Positions 7,015 through 15,458 of a stretch of 64,000 nucleotides of DNA are shown here, piece by piece (positions within the stretch are counted from its first letter, which is position 1; every line of letters begins with the position of its first letter). The stretch spans positions 106,657 through 170,656 of the forward strand of contig NZ_CADIJV010000009.1 of NCBI RefSeq assembly GCF_902859765.1, written 5' to 3'. Below the pieces are notes generated by a model. It saw nothing but the letters and a program-made list of their open reading frames with translations, made no database searches and was not told the origin of the DNA. Source of the stretch: Achromobacter pulmonis. Its GTDB lineage: Bacteria; Pseudomonadota; Gammaproteobacteria; Burkholderiales; Burkholderiaceae_B. Position numbers and translations under genes: made by a program.

Positions 7015-9198
7015 TTGATGACCGCGGCCAGCTTTGTCTCCCCCTCATCCACGTACATGACCACTTCATCGATCTCCGTTCAATTCACGCCCACGGGTTT
7101 TACCCCGACCGACGAACAGAGAAATATCCAGGGTTCCCGCCATCGGACCAATCTTGTCATCGCCAATGCGGGCGCGGCCAAGACGACCACGCTCGCGCTG
7201 CGCATCGGCGAGGCCATCAGCAGGGGGATGGCGCCTGAAGATATCCTTGCGCTGACTTTCACCGATGAAGCCAAGCAGGTGATGCAGACTCGCCTGACCG
7301 CCATCGGCATTGCGTACAACACGGCCAGGCGCGTTCGCGTGCAGACGGTCGAGGAATTTTCGCGGACCGTGCTGTCCAGGCTTGAAGACAATGTGCCCGT
7401 CAGCCTTCACGCCGCCCGCGAGCAGAGGGCTTTTGCGCTTTCGGCGCTGGAGAACGTGGGGCCGAATAATCCAGACAGGGCGGATGCGCTCGATATCAGC
7501 ACCCACAACACGGCGATCAGTCAGTTCCTGGAGAATCTGCTCAGGTTGAAGGCCACCATGACGCTGGCCCGCGACGAGGCAGGCACGGACCCCGACTCCG
7601 CGGCGGAAAGCCTGGGCATTCCGCTGGGCGACTATCTGTGGGCCGTGGAATATGAAAGGCAGCGTATAGATGCCTTCGGCTATGTGGAGGCGCGCGGCTT
7701 TTTCGACGCCACCTATGACCTGGCGTGCACCCTGCGCGCAACGCCAGAAATGCATGAGGCCCTTCCCGCTTTCAAGCTGGTGGTCTGCGACGAGCTGCAC
7801 GATGTCAATGAAGCCTCGTTCTGCATCATTGAATCGCTGCTCAACGTTCACAAGCCCTACTTTGTCGGGGTCGGCGACAAAGATCAGGTCATTTACTCGC
7901 ATCTGGGAGCCGACTGCTCGTTCCTGCAGTATCGAATCGCGGCCAGCTTCCCGGGCTGCGTCGCTTTCCCGTTGTCGATGACATACCGCCACGGACCGCA
8001 TCTGGCATATGCCATGGAAGCGTTCAAGAACAAGATTGTCGATTCGACTCTGCCGCTGCACACCGAGATCCGCGAAGCGCCCTATGGCGCCGTGCCGGGC
8101 GCTTGCGGACAACAGGTCGTGCAGGCCATCCTTCAGTGGAAAAACGATGGGAAGGCGCTGGATGGCTGCTGCATCCTGTTGCGCGACCATCACCAGTCCA
8201 TCGAGGTTGAAAACGCGCTGATGCGGGCGCAAGTGCAATATCGCACGTTGACGATGAAAAGTTATCTGCGGCGCGATGAAATTCTTTTCCTGCGCGGCAT
8301 GCTTGCCATCGCGCTGGGCGACTTTCATAACGTGGCGTCGGCCGACACGCGCTCGGCCATTGTGGAAGCATTGGCCACTTTCGCCGAAGTCCCCCTGACG
8401 CCGGACGAACTCAACGAGGCCAAAGCGACGATCTCCAAGGACCCGGCGACACTTGAGTATTTCTTCAAAGGCCAGATCCAGCGTGTTGGAAACCCCGCCG
8501 CTCGAACGCGTATCGAAAACGCGGTGATGCATCTGCGCGGCCTCGAGTCCGGCGCCCCCGCACATACGGCATTCGAAGCCGTCTGCGAACTCGTCGACAT
8601 GGAAAAACTGGCGCGGCGGCTCTACGTTCACCCGTACGAAGCCGCGGTCGTGACCAAGTCTGTGAAGGGATTCATCGCGGCGGCACGTGACCTGAAACTG
8701 AACCTGCCGGACTTCTCAGCCTGGATTGGCGCCGCAGAGATGTTCGTTGGGGCGCGGCCCGGCAAGAACATGGTGTTGTTGGATTGCGTGGCGAACGTCA
8801 AAGGCAAGGAATTCGAGCACGTGATTCTGCCCTTTCTCGACCAGGGCGAATTCCCCAACCCGCTACGCGCACGCCCCGAAGAAGAAAACCTCTTCTACGT
8901 CGCGGCAACGCGCGCCAAGTCGCGACTCACCCTGATTCCAACGGAAGACCCCGCGCAGCGCAGCCCTTTCATTGCCCAGATGCAGCTGACCAGCACCCAA
9001 AACCGCGCCAACAACGCCGTCCGCCGCAATCTGGCCCTGCCCACCGCGTCTGTTGGCCAACGGGACCTGAAAGTTGCGTATGCCAATAGGGATGTGGTGA
9101 AGGCTTTGGGCGCTCAGTGGGATCGCACGAGAAAGGTATGGTACGTCCCGGGCCACCTGGATCTGGAGCCGTTCAAGAATTGGCTGGCGCAGCCGTGA
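7015..9198 (+). CDS. UvrD/Rep-like superfamily 1 helicase with C-terminal DUF5710 domain
   Basis: 727 residues. SF1A helicase motifs can be read in order: Q-motif region FTPTDEQ, a Walker A variant ANAGAAKTTT (50-59), TFTDEAKQVMQTR (motif Ia), DELHDVNEA (259 on, motif II, instead of the usual DEFQDT), VGDKDQVIYSHLGA (III), LSMTYRHG (IV), NVKGKEFEHVIL (V) and EEENLFYVAATRAKSRL (622-638, VI). In the Walker A motif the glycine before the catalytic Lys is Ala (GAAKT instead of GxGKT). Residues from about 685 (LKVAYANRDVVKALGAQWD to WYVPGHLDLEPFKNWL) form a DUF5710 domain. No good Shine-Dalgarno is seen at 7015; the ATG at 7057 is an equally possible start. Base use looks less GC-rich than in the neighbours, suggesting an acquired gene. 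The DNA substrate is unknown. Confidence 0.82.
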   Translation: MMTAASFVSPSSTYMTTSSISVQFTPTGFTPTDEQRNIQGSRHRTNLVIANAGAAKTTTLALRIGEAISRGMAPEDILALTFTDEAKQVMQTRLTAIGIAYNTARRVRVQTVEEFSRTVLSRLEDNVPVSLHAAREQRAFALSALENVGPNNPDRADALDISTHNTAISQFLENLLRLKATMTLARDEAGTDPDSAAESLGIPLGDYLWAVEYERQRIDAFGYVEARGFFDATYDLACTLRATPEMHEALPAFKLVVCDELHDVNEASFCIIESLLNVHKPYFVGVGDKDQVIYSHLGADCSFLQYRIAASFPGCVAFPLSMTYRHGPHLAYAMEAFKNKIVDSTLPLHTEIREAPYGAVPGACGQQVVQAILQWKNDGKALDGCCILLRDHHQSIEVENALMRAQVQYRTLTMKSYLRRDEILFLRGMLAIALGDFHNVASADTRSAIVEALATFAEVPLTPDELNEAKATISKDPATLEYFFKGQIQRVGNPAARTRIENAVMHLRGLESGAPAHTAFEAVCELVDMEKLARRLYVHPYEAAVVTKSVKGFIAAARDLKLNLPDFSAWIGAAEMFVGARPGKNMVLLDCVANVKGKEFEHVILPFLDQGEFPNPLRARPEEENLFYVAATRAKSRLTLIPTEDPAQRSPFIAQMQLTSTQNRANNAVRRNLALPTASVGQRDLKVAYANRDVVKALGAQWDRTRKVWYVPGHLDLEPFKNWLAQP

Positions 9199-9307
9199 TC
9201 CGTCCCTTCCACGGCATTTCCGCTGCGCGTTTATGATGGCACGGTAGCGAGTCGGCGCAAATGCGTTACTCTCCCCACCCCAATCATTCCCCGCAAGGAG
9301 CCTCAAC

Positions 9308-9589
9308 ATGGCACAAGCCTCCGCCCGCCACATCCTGGTTTCGACCGAAGCCAAGGCCAACGAACTGAAGACCGCCATCGAGAACGGCGCCGACTTCGCG
9401 CAACTGGCCAAGGAAAACTCCAGCTGCCCGTCCAGCCGCGACGGCGGCAACCTGGGCACCTTCGGCCCCGGCCAGATGGTCAAGGAATTCGACACCGTGG
9501 TGTTCAGCGCCCCGGTCGGTGAAGTCCAGGGTCCGGTCAAGACCCAGTTCGGCTACCACCTGGTGGAAGTGACCAGCCGCAAGGACTGA
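9308..9589 (+). CDS. ppiC: Peptidyl-prolyl cis-trans isomerase, parvulin type
   Basis: 93 residues, the exact length of E. coli PpiC, consisting of one cytoplasmic parvulin domain. Characteristic segments are ASARHILV (first catalytic His), GADFAQLAKENSSCPSS, GGNLGTFGPGQMVKEFD and TQFGYHLVEV (second His). There is no signal peptide. AAGGAG at 9295-9300 is well placed ahead of the ATG. A strong terminator follows, so it is a single-gene unit. Confidence 0.95.
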   Translation: MAQASARHILVSTEAKANELKTAIENGADFAQLAKENSSCPSSRDGGNLGTFGPGQMVKEFDTVVFSAPVGEVQGPVKTQFGYHLVEVTSRKD

Positions 9590-9614
9590 GTCCCCGCCGC
9601 AACGCAGGACCACG

Positions 9615-9648
9615 CCGCCGCCGGAAATTTCCGGCGGCGGTTTTTTTT
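9615..9648 (+). terminator. Rho-independent terminator after ppiC
   Basis: Perfect stem CCGCCGCCGG / CCGGCGGCGG (9615-9624, 9631-9640), loop AAATTT, then eight T residues. Confidence 0.94.
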
Positions 9649-9823
9649 CAGGGCATGGCGGCTGGCCGTGAGCGGCGTACGCCCGCCACCGCTGCGCCGC
9701 AGCACCGGATTCCCTATCAATTGATAATTTCTGTTCAGGTGACAGCGGCCGGTGGCGTGCGACAGAATGGCCTGCGCCCGGCGGGAGACAGCCGGGCTCC
9801 ACCATCCAAGAGGTGCCAGGCCC

Positions 9824-10759
9824 ATGCAGCCATCCAGGAACAAGGTCATCATCACCTGCGCCATCACCGGCTCGGTCCACACGCCGTCGATGTCGCCCCA
9901 CCTGCCGGTCACGCCGGACGAGATCGCCCGCGCCGCCATCGAGGCGGCCGAGGCAGGCGCGGCCATCGTGCACCTGCACGCGCGCCAGCCCGAAACCGGC
10001 CAGCCAACGCAGGACCCGGCGCTATACGCGCAGTTCCTGCCGCGCATCAAGGCCGCCTGCGATGTGGTGATCAACATCACCACGGGCGGCTCGCCGGTGC
10101 TGCCGCTGGCCGACCGCATGGCGCCGGCACTGCGCTTCAAGCCCGAGGTGGCTTCGCTGAACATGGGGTCGATGAATTTCGGCATGTATGAACTGCTGGA
10201 ACGGTTCAAGACCTTCACGCACCCCTGGGAGCGCCCTTACCTCGAAAGCAGCAACGACCTGATCTTCAAGAACACCTTCAAGGACATCGAGCACATCCTG
10301 GTGTCCTGCGGCGACAACGGCACGCGCTTCGAGATCGAGTGCTACGACATCGGCCATCTGTACACCGCCGCCCACTTCGTCGACCGCCAACTGCTCAAGC
10401 CGCCCTTCCTGATCCAGTCCGTCTTCGGCATCCGTGGCGGCATCGGCACGCACCCCGAGGACGTGATGATGATGAAGCGCACCGCCGACCGCCTGTTCGG
10501 CGCCGACTACGTCTGGTCGGTGCTGGCGGCCGGACGCAAGCAGACGCCCCTGGCCACCCTGGCGGCGACGCTGGGCGGCAACGTGCGCGTGGGGCTGGAG
10601 GATTCGCTGTGGGACGGGCCGGGTGAACTGGCGCGCTCCAACGCCGACCAGGTGCGGCGCATCCGCCGCATCCTGGAAGACCTGTCGCTGCGCATCGCCA
10701 CGCCCGACGAGGCGCGCGCCACGCTAGGCCTGAAGGGCGGGCACGCCGTCGCCTTTTGA
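9824..10759 (+). CDS. Beta-keto acid cleavage enzyme (BKACE, DUF849)
   Basis: 311 residues, whole-length DUF849 family. The prototype Kce condenses 3-keto-5-aminohexanoate with acetyl-CoA; others act on dehydrocarnitine and other beta-keto acids. VIITCAITGSVHTPSMSPHLP opens the barrel, VHLHAR (His50 and His52) carries the zinc ligands, and NITTGGSP, ASLNMGSMNF and FGIRGGIGTHPEDV follow as expected. The ATG at 9824 is preferred over an upstream in-frame ATG at 9752 because homology starts there and AAGAGGTG precedes it. The solute-binding protein and SDR genes downstream on the same strand suggest one catabolic unit. Confidence 0.87.
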   Translation: MQPSRNKVIITCAITGSVHTPSMSPHLPVTPDEIARAAIEAAEAGAAIVHLHARQPETGQPTQDPALYAQFLPRIKAACDVVINITTGGSPVLPLADRMAPALRFKPEVASLNMGSMNFGMYELLERFKTFTHPWERPYLESSNDLIFKNTFKDIEHILVSCGDNGTRFEIECYDIGHLYTAAHFVDRQLLKPPFLIQSVFGIRGGIGTHPEDVMMMKRTADRLFGADYVWSVLAAGRKQTPLATLAATLGGNVRVGLEDSLWDGPGELARSNADQVRRIRRILEDLSLRIATPDEARATLGLKGGHAVAF

Positions 10760-10774
10760 ATACGCCCGTCCCGT

Positions 10775-10806
10775 GGCGCCTGCCGCCCCCGCCGGGGCCA
10801 GGCGCC
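10775..10806 (+). repeat. Intergenic stem-loop between BKACE and binding-protein genes
   Basis: GGCGCCTG (10775-10782) pairs with CAGGCGCC (10799-10806); the GC-rich loop can pair further. There is no U-tract. It may be an mRNA-stabilising structure that sets different levels for the two genes. Confidence 0.4.
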
Positions 10807-10882
10807 GCGGCGGCGGCGCGACAGCATCCCCGCCATCGGGGCACTTGAACACCACAAGATCCGCAGGATCGAGGAGACCACC

Positions 10883-12082
10883 ATGAAAAAGACACTGTGC
10901 GCAGCCGCGCTGGCCACCGTACTGGGCTGGACGGGCGCGGCCCGCGCCGATGACGGCGTGATCCGTATCGGCTTCATCACCGACATGTCGGGCCTGTCGG
11001 CGGACGCCGATGGTCCGGGCGGCGCCGAGGCCATCAAGATGGCGGTGGCCGACCTGGGCGGCGAAGTGGCGGGCAGGAAGGTCGAGGTGCTGGTGGCCGA
11101 TCACCAGAACCGCGCCGATATCGCCTCGGCGCGGGCGCGCGAATGGCTCGACCAGAAAGGCGTGAACATGCTGATCGCCGGCGCCAACTCGGCGGCCGCG
11201 CTGGCCATGGCCAAGGTGGCCGAGGAAAAGAAGACGCCCTTCTTCGTGGTGAGCGCGGGCGCTTCGGAACTGACCAATTCGCAATGCACGCCCTATACCG
11301 TCCACTACGCCTACGACACCGTATCGCTGGCGCGCGGCACGGCGCGCGCGATGCTCAAGGAGGGCAACAAGGACTGGTTCTTCCTGACGGTGGACCACGC
11401 CTTCGGCCAGGCGCTGGAGCGCGATGCGTCGGCCGTGGTGCAGGCCGAGGGCGGCACCGTGAAGGGACGCGTGCGTCATCCGCTCAACACCGCCGACTTC
11501 TCCTCGTTCATCCTGCAGGCGCAAGCCTCGGGCGCCTCGGTGCTGGGCCTGGCCAATTCCGCCAGCGACACCAGTAACGCGGTGAAGGCGGCCGCCGAGT
11601 TCGGCCTGACACCCAAAATGAAGATCGCCGGCCTGCTGGTGCTGATCAGCGACATCCACGCGCTCGGCCTGCCGGCGGCGCAAGACATGTACCTGACCAC
11701 GGCCTGGTACTGGGACCAGGACGACGCCTCGCGCCAATGGGCCGCGCGCTTCGAGAAGACCATGCAGAAGAAGCCGTCCATGCTGCAGGCCGGCGACTAC
11801 TCCGCCGCGACCACCTATCTGAAGGCGGTTGCGGCCACCGGCAGCACCGATGGCGATACGGTGATGAAGTGGCTCAAGGCCAATCCGGTGAACGACTTCT
11901 TCGTCAAGGACGGCAGGATTCGCGCCGATGGCCTGATGGTGCACGACATGTTCCTGATGCAAGTGAAAACGCCGGCGGAGTCGAAAGGCCCGTGGGACTA
12001 CTACAAGCTGGTGGCGCGCGCGCCGGGCGACCAGATCTACACCTCGCCGGCCCAGTCCACCTGCCGCCTGATGAAGCCCTGA
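10883..12082 (+). CDS. LivK-type periplasmic binding protein, orphan
   Basis: 399 residues, branched-chain amino acid/amide type (peripla_BP_6 family). The signal peptide MKKTLCAAALATVLGWTG ends near ARA at residue 22. The mature segment IRIGFITDMSG, then DHQNRADIASARAREWLDQ and GANSAAALAMAKVAEEKKTP are characteristic. GGAGACCACC before the ATG is the ribosome-binding site. There are no permease genes in this cluster, so it presumably feeds a Liv-type transporter elsewhere (a complete one lies about 44 kb away in this window). Its position between BKACE and an SDR suggests it imports their substrate. Confidence 0.87.
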   Translation: MKKTLCAAALATVLGWTGAARADDGVIRIGFITDMSGLSADADGPGGAEAIKMAVADLGGEVAGRKVEVLVADHQNRADIASARAREWLDQKGVNMLIAGANSAAALAMAKVAEEKKTPFFVVSAGASELTNSQCTPYTVHYAYDTVSLARGTARAMLKEGNKDWFFLTVDHAFGQALERDASAVVQAEGGTVKGRVRHPLNTADFSSFILQAQASGASVLGLANSASDTSNAVKAAAEFGLTPKMKIAGLLVLISDIHALGLPAAQDMYLTTAWYWDQDDASRQWAARFEKTMQKKPSMLQAGDYSAATTYLKAVAATGSTDGDTVMKWLKANPVNDFFVKDGRIRADGLMVHDMFLMQVKTPAESKGPWDYYKLVARAPGDQIYTSPAQSTCRLMKP

Positions 12083-12114
12083 CCCCGCGCGGGTCTGTCC
12101 CACAAGGAACAAGC

Positions 12115-12933
12115 ATGACTGTGAAGCATCCCATCCCGGCAGACATCGGCGCCCTACCCGTGGACCTGACCGGCCAGCGTGTCATCGTCACCGCGGGCGC
12201 GGCCGGCATCGGCGCGGCCATCGCCGGCGCGTTCGCGGCGCGCGGCGCGCGCGTGCATGTGTGCGACGTGGACGAGCAGGCCCTGTCGGCCTGCCCGCAT
12301 GCCTGGTCGCGCGCGGACGTGAGCCGGCGCGACCAAATCGACCGCTATATGGGCGAAGCGCTGGCGCACCTGGGCGGGCTGGACGTGCTGGTGAACAACG
12401 CCGGCATCGCCGGGCCCACGGCCGGCATTGGCGAGATTGCGCCGCAGGAGCTGGATGCGACGCTCGACATCAACCTGGCCGCGCAATTCCACACCGTGCG
12501 CCACGCGCTGCCGGCGCTGCGCCAGGCCGGTGGCGGCAGCATCATCAACATCAGTTCGGTCGCTGGCCGCATGGGCGTGCCGATGCGCACGCCCTACGCC
12601 GCCACCAAGTGGGGCGTGATCGGCCTGACGCGCTCATTGGCGGTGGAACTGGGCGGCCATGGCATCCGCGTCAACGCGCTGCTGCCGGGTCTGGTGGCCG
12701 GTCCGCGCATCGACCGGGTGATCGAGGCCCGCGCCCGCAACATGGGGGTGACGGTGGCCGAGGAAACCCGGCTGGAGCTGGCCGGCGTCAGCCTGGGGCA
12801 ATTCGTGCGCGCGGCGGACATCGCCAACATGGCCTTGTTCCTGGCGAGCCCGTTTGGCGCGCTGATCAGCGGCCAGGCCATCAGCATCGACGGCGACCTG
12901 CAATCGCTGCCGTGGCAGCCGCCCGCCGACTGA
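12115..12933 (+). CDS. Short-chain dehydrogenase/reductase (SDR)
   Basis: 272 residues, classical NAD(P)-dependent oxidoreductase. The Rossmann glycine motif reads TAGAAGIG instead of TGxxxGIG (first Gly to Ala). DVLVNNAG follows, then the catalytic Ser in INISSVAG and the YAATK pair; ISIDGD closes the fold. Asp in HVCDVDEQ suggests NAD preference. The ATG lies 32 bases after the binding-protein stop, with CAAGGAAC as ribosome-binding site. It is co-transcribed with BKACE and the binding protein, so it probably oxidises a hydroxy acid or similar to feed the cleavage enzyme (inference). Confidence 0.88.
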   Translation: MTVKHPIPADIGALPVDLTGQRVIVTAGAAGIGAAIAGAFAARGARVHVCDVDEQALSACPHAWSRADVSRRDQIDRYMGEALAHLGGLDVLVNNAGIAGPTAGIGEIAPQELDATLDINLAAQFHTVRHALPALRQAGGGSIINISSVAGRMGVPMRTPYAATKWGVIGLTRSLAVELGGHGIRVNALLPGLVAGPRIDRVIEARARNMGVTVAEETRLELAGVSLGQFVRAADIANMALFLASPFGALISGQAISIDGDLQSLPWQPPAD

Positions 12934-12963
12934 GGCCGCCCCCCCTCCTTCAGGGCCGGGCCG

Positions 12964-13893
12964 CTACGACAACAGTTGGATGGTCCGCGCGTAGACGCCT
13001 TGTTGCCGCGCCCGGGCCGCGGCCCGCAAGGCGTCCAGCAGGCGCTCGGCCAGCTCCAGGCTGGCTGCCTCGTTGCGCGCGATCAGCACGAAATCGAACC
13101 ACTGGCGCGCGGCCAGCGGCAGCGCCACCAGCTCGGGATAGGCCGCCACGATGTCGGCCGCCGACAGCGCGTTGATCAGGCTGATGCCACGCACCGCGCG
13201 CACCGTGCCCGGCAGCAGCGACATATGCGCCTGCATGCCGGAACGCAGCTGCAGCGACTCGGCGATGTCGCCTTGCGGCATGACGTAGTCGGACCACAAC
13301 GGCTGCACATAGCTTTCGGGGCGGATGTCGCCGACGGCCACGACCTCGCCGCGCGCCAGCGGATGCTCGCGATGCGCGATAGCCATCACCTCGGCGCGCA
13401 GAAACGGCCGGAAGGCCAGCCGGGCGCTGTCCTGCGACACGGCCCCCAGCCCGAAGTCGGCGCGCATGGTGTCCACGGCGCTGATCACCTGCACCGAGGA
13501 TTCCAGGTCGATCGAGAACGGCCGTGTGCCATGGGTCTGCACGTAGCAATGCAAGGCATCCGGCGCGTAGGCCAGCGCCAGCGCCGGCGAGGTGGCAATG
13601 CGCAGGCCGCGCCCGCCGAACTGCTCGATGCTGTGCAGCGCCTCGTCGATGCGCACCAGCTCGTCCAGCACGAACTTGGCTTCACCGTACAGGTACTGCC
13701 CGGCCTCGGTCGGGCGCAACGTTTTGTGGGAACGGTCGAACAGCTGCACGCCGGTGGCGTGCTCGAGCCGCGAAATGGCGTGGCTGATGGCGGGCTGCGT
13801 CATGTGCATGGCCTGCGCGGCCTGCCGGGTGGACCCGGTCATGACCACGGTGTAGAAGATGCGCAGGTCGTGGATGTTGAAATTGCGCTTCAT
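12964..13893 (-). CDS. LysR-family transcriptional regulator
   Basis: 309 residues. The N-terminal winged HTH (NIHDLRIFYTVVMTGSTRQA, then AMHMTQPAISHAISRLEHAT and the RPTEAGQYLYG wing) is followed by a periplasmic-binding-like effector domain (LRIATSPALALAYA and on). The ATG at 13893 is chosen because the LysR domain begins at once; a longer frame upstream lacks homology. It is convergent with the SDR of the BKACE cluster, and so is the likely regulator of that cluster although not divergent from its promoter. Confidence 0.9.
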   Translation of the reverse strand: MKRNFNIHDLRIFYTVVMTGSTRQAAQAMHMTQPAISHAISRLEHATGVQLFDRSHKTLRPTEAGQYLYGEAKFVLDELVRIDEALHSIEQFGGRGLRIATSPALALAYAPDALHCYVQTHGTRPFSIDLESSVQVISAVDTMRADFGLGAVSQDSARLAFRPFLRAEVMAIAHREHPLARGEVVAVGDIRPESYVQPLWSDYVMPQGDIAESLQLRSGMQAHMSLLPGTVRAVRGISLINALSAADIVAAYPELVALPLAARQWFDFVLIARNEAASLELAERLLDALRAAARARQQGVYARTIQLLS

Positions 13894-13991
13894 GCGGCGT
13901 CGCGGCGCTCCGGTTGGGGCGGAGCCGCGCTCCGCCTGGTACCCGATTCTAGGTCGAGTCGGGGTCCTGGCGGACAGCCGCGGGTCTGGCA

Positions 13992-14552
13992 CTAGCGGAT
14001 GGACGGTCGCGCCGGCGGCGCCGTCACCAGCGCGCGCCGCCGCAGGGCCGGCAACAGCGCCGCCTTGGCTTCCTGGTAGGCCGCATGCTGCTGCGCGGGC
14101 GTCAGGCGCGGATTGCTGAAAACGCGGGCGCCGGCAGCCTTGTTGCCGGCATGCACGCCAATCGCCGAGCGCTGCTGCCAGGGCAGTTCATCGATGCAAA
14201 GCTCGGTCTGCTCGCCACGCGTGGCGGCCAGGCGGGCGTCGACGTCTTCGTCGTCATAGGCCTCCTCGGACACCATGCCGCGCGCGAACGCGGACACCTT
14301 GCCCACGCCGAGCTGGGGCCGGTAGCCGCGACTCCAGTGGTACCACTCCATGATCAGTGCTTCGACCTGGTCTGATTCTTCTCGCGTCATGCCATGGCCC
14401 TCCGGGTTTTGCGCGTGCAGGCTGCGGCGCGCCCCCTGCGGCGCGGCCACCGGGCGCGCGGTGAACGAACGCGCGATCGCGGCGCCCGCCTGCGATGCCG
14501 TGGCGACCCAGTCCTGCGGCGCCCGCAGCGCCATGTTTCCTGCCTGATTCAT
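13992..14552 (-). CDS. Unknown protein of prophage type, possibly a late-gene regulator
   Basis: 186 residues; no firm family assignment. Core segments are ALIMEWYHWSRGYRPQLGVGK, a DDEDVDARL stretch, then CIDELPWQQRSAIGVHAGNK and GARVFSNPRLTP. This layout (Trp/Tyr-rich helix, acidic spacer, then an LP..QR.AIG..A.N..G..VF block) resembles small proteins I associate with beta-proteobacterial prophages near antitermination functions; that link is from memory and weak. The start is supported by AAGGAG six bases upstream. It is divergent from a CI-like repressor with palindromes in between, again phage-like. No structural phage genes are present. Confidence 0.5.
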   Translation of the reverse strand: MNQAGNMALRAPQDWVATASQAGAAIARSFTARPVAAPQGARRSLHAQNPEGHGMTREESDQVEALIMEWYHWSRGYRPQLGVGKVSAFARGMVSEEAYDDEDVDARLAATRGEQTELCIDELPWQQRSAIGVHAGNKAAGARVFSNPRLTPAQQHAAYQEAKAALLPALRRRALVTAPPARPSIR

Positions 14553-14577
14553 TTGCCGCTCCTTGCTGTGGGATTTT

Positions 14578-14594
14578 GGTAGCGATACGCTACC
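14578..14594. promoter_or_regulatory. 17-bp palindrome, operator candidate (repressor/unknown gene intergenic)
   Basis: GGTAGCG-ATA-CGCTACC is a perfect inverted repeat, 25 bases upstream of the minus-strand unknown gene and well placed to block it. A second GTAG..CTAC element lies at 14639-14650. Confidence 0.55.
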
Positions 14595-14638
14595 CACGCT
14601 TCCGTCTGATAGCAACACACGTTTCGGGTAATCCATGG

Positions 14639-14661
14639 GTAGAATTCTACAAATGTATAAT
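14639..14661 (+). promoter_or_regulatory. Palindrome GTAGAATTCTAC next to a TATAAT -10 box
   Basis: GTAGAATTCTAC (14639-14650) shares outer GTAG and CTAC halves with the palindrome at 14578-14594, but with a shorter centre. A perfect TATAAT follows at 14656-14661, directed at the CI-like gene. The palindrome occupies the -35 to -10 spacer, as expected for autoregulation. No good -35 hexamer is visible. Confidence 0.5.
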
Positions 14662-14717
14662 CGTGATTTCAACACTTGTTGTTGCACAATTTTCCACAAC
14701 TGTTTAGCGTCCGCATC

Positions 14718-15398
14718 ATGGCTCTCGGAAAACAAATCAGGCGCTACCGCGCCGCCCTCGGTCTTACCCTGGAACAGCTGGAAGCGCGCACCGGCGTGGG
14801 GGTGGGCACCATCGCCGCCCTCGAAGGGCGCGACAGCGAACGCTCCAAATACGCCGCGCGGCTGGCGGCGGGGCTGGGGCTGTCACTGGAACAACTGCTG
14901 GACGAAGCCGCGCAGCATCCGCCCGACATCGTGCTGGCCGGGCCGGCCGACGACGGCGCCGCCGACGACCTGCGCATTCCCCGTTTCGATACCGGCGGCG
15001 CCATGGGCCCGGGGGTGGAGTTGCGCGACCAGCCCGGCGTGATCCAGAGCCTGCGCGTCAGCCAGGAGTGGCTGCACAAGAACCTGCGCCACTACACCGC
15101 GGCGGCCAATCTGTGCGTGGTGACCGGCTTTGGCGACAGCATGCGGCCCATGTACAACCCGGGCGATCCGCTGCTGGTGGACCTGGGAGTGGTCAAGGCC
15201 GACGTCGATGGCGTGTTTTTCTTTCGCGTCGGCAATGAAGGCTTCATCAAGCGCCTGCAGCGCATTCCCAGCGCGAACGGGCTGCTGATCCGCGCCAAAT
15301 CCGAGAACACCAAGTACGACGCCTGGGACATCACCGAAGACATGGACCTGCAGATCTTCGGGCGGGTCCTGAAGGTCTGGCGCAGCGAGGATCTATGA
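14718..15398 (+). CDS. CI/LexA-like repressor: XRE HTH plus S24 peptidase domain
   Basis: 226 residues. The N-terminal XRE helix-turn-helix (KQIRRYRAALGLTLEQLEAR, VGVGTIAALEGR, about 4-60) is joined by a flexible linker to an S24/LexA-type peptidase domain. The catalytic Ser is in VTGFGDSMRPMYNPGD and the Lys in GNEGFIKRLQRI. This is the architecture of phage CI and related repressors, which respond to RecA or act as plain repressors. I see no obvious Ala-Gly cleavage bond in the linker. The ATG is the first that gives a whole HTH; an upstream in-frame ATG at 14676 would overlap the presumed transcription start. It faces the phage-type gene across two palindromes. Confidence 0.85.
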   Translation: MALGKQIRRYRAALGLTLEQLEARTGVGVGTIAALEGRDSERSKYAARLAAGLGLSLEQLLDEAAQHPPDIVLAGPADDGAADDLRIPRFDTGGAMGPGVELRDQPGVIQSLRVSQEWLHKNLRHYTAAANLCVVTGFGDSMRPMYNPGDPLLVDLGVVKADVDGVFFFRVGNEGFIKRLQRIPSANGLLIRAKSENTKYDAWDITEDMDLQIFGRVLKVWRSEDL

Positions 15399-15458
15399 CC
15401 CGCCACGGCGCGCGGCCAGGCACGACGCCGGCCGCTGCGGCCACCCGCCGCGACGCCG

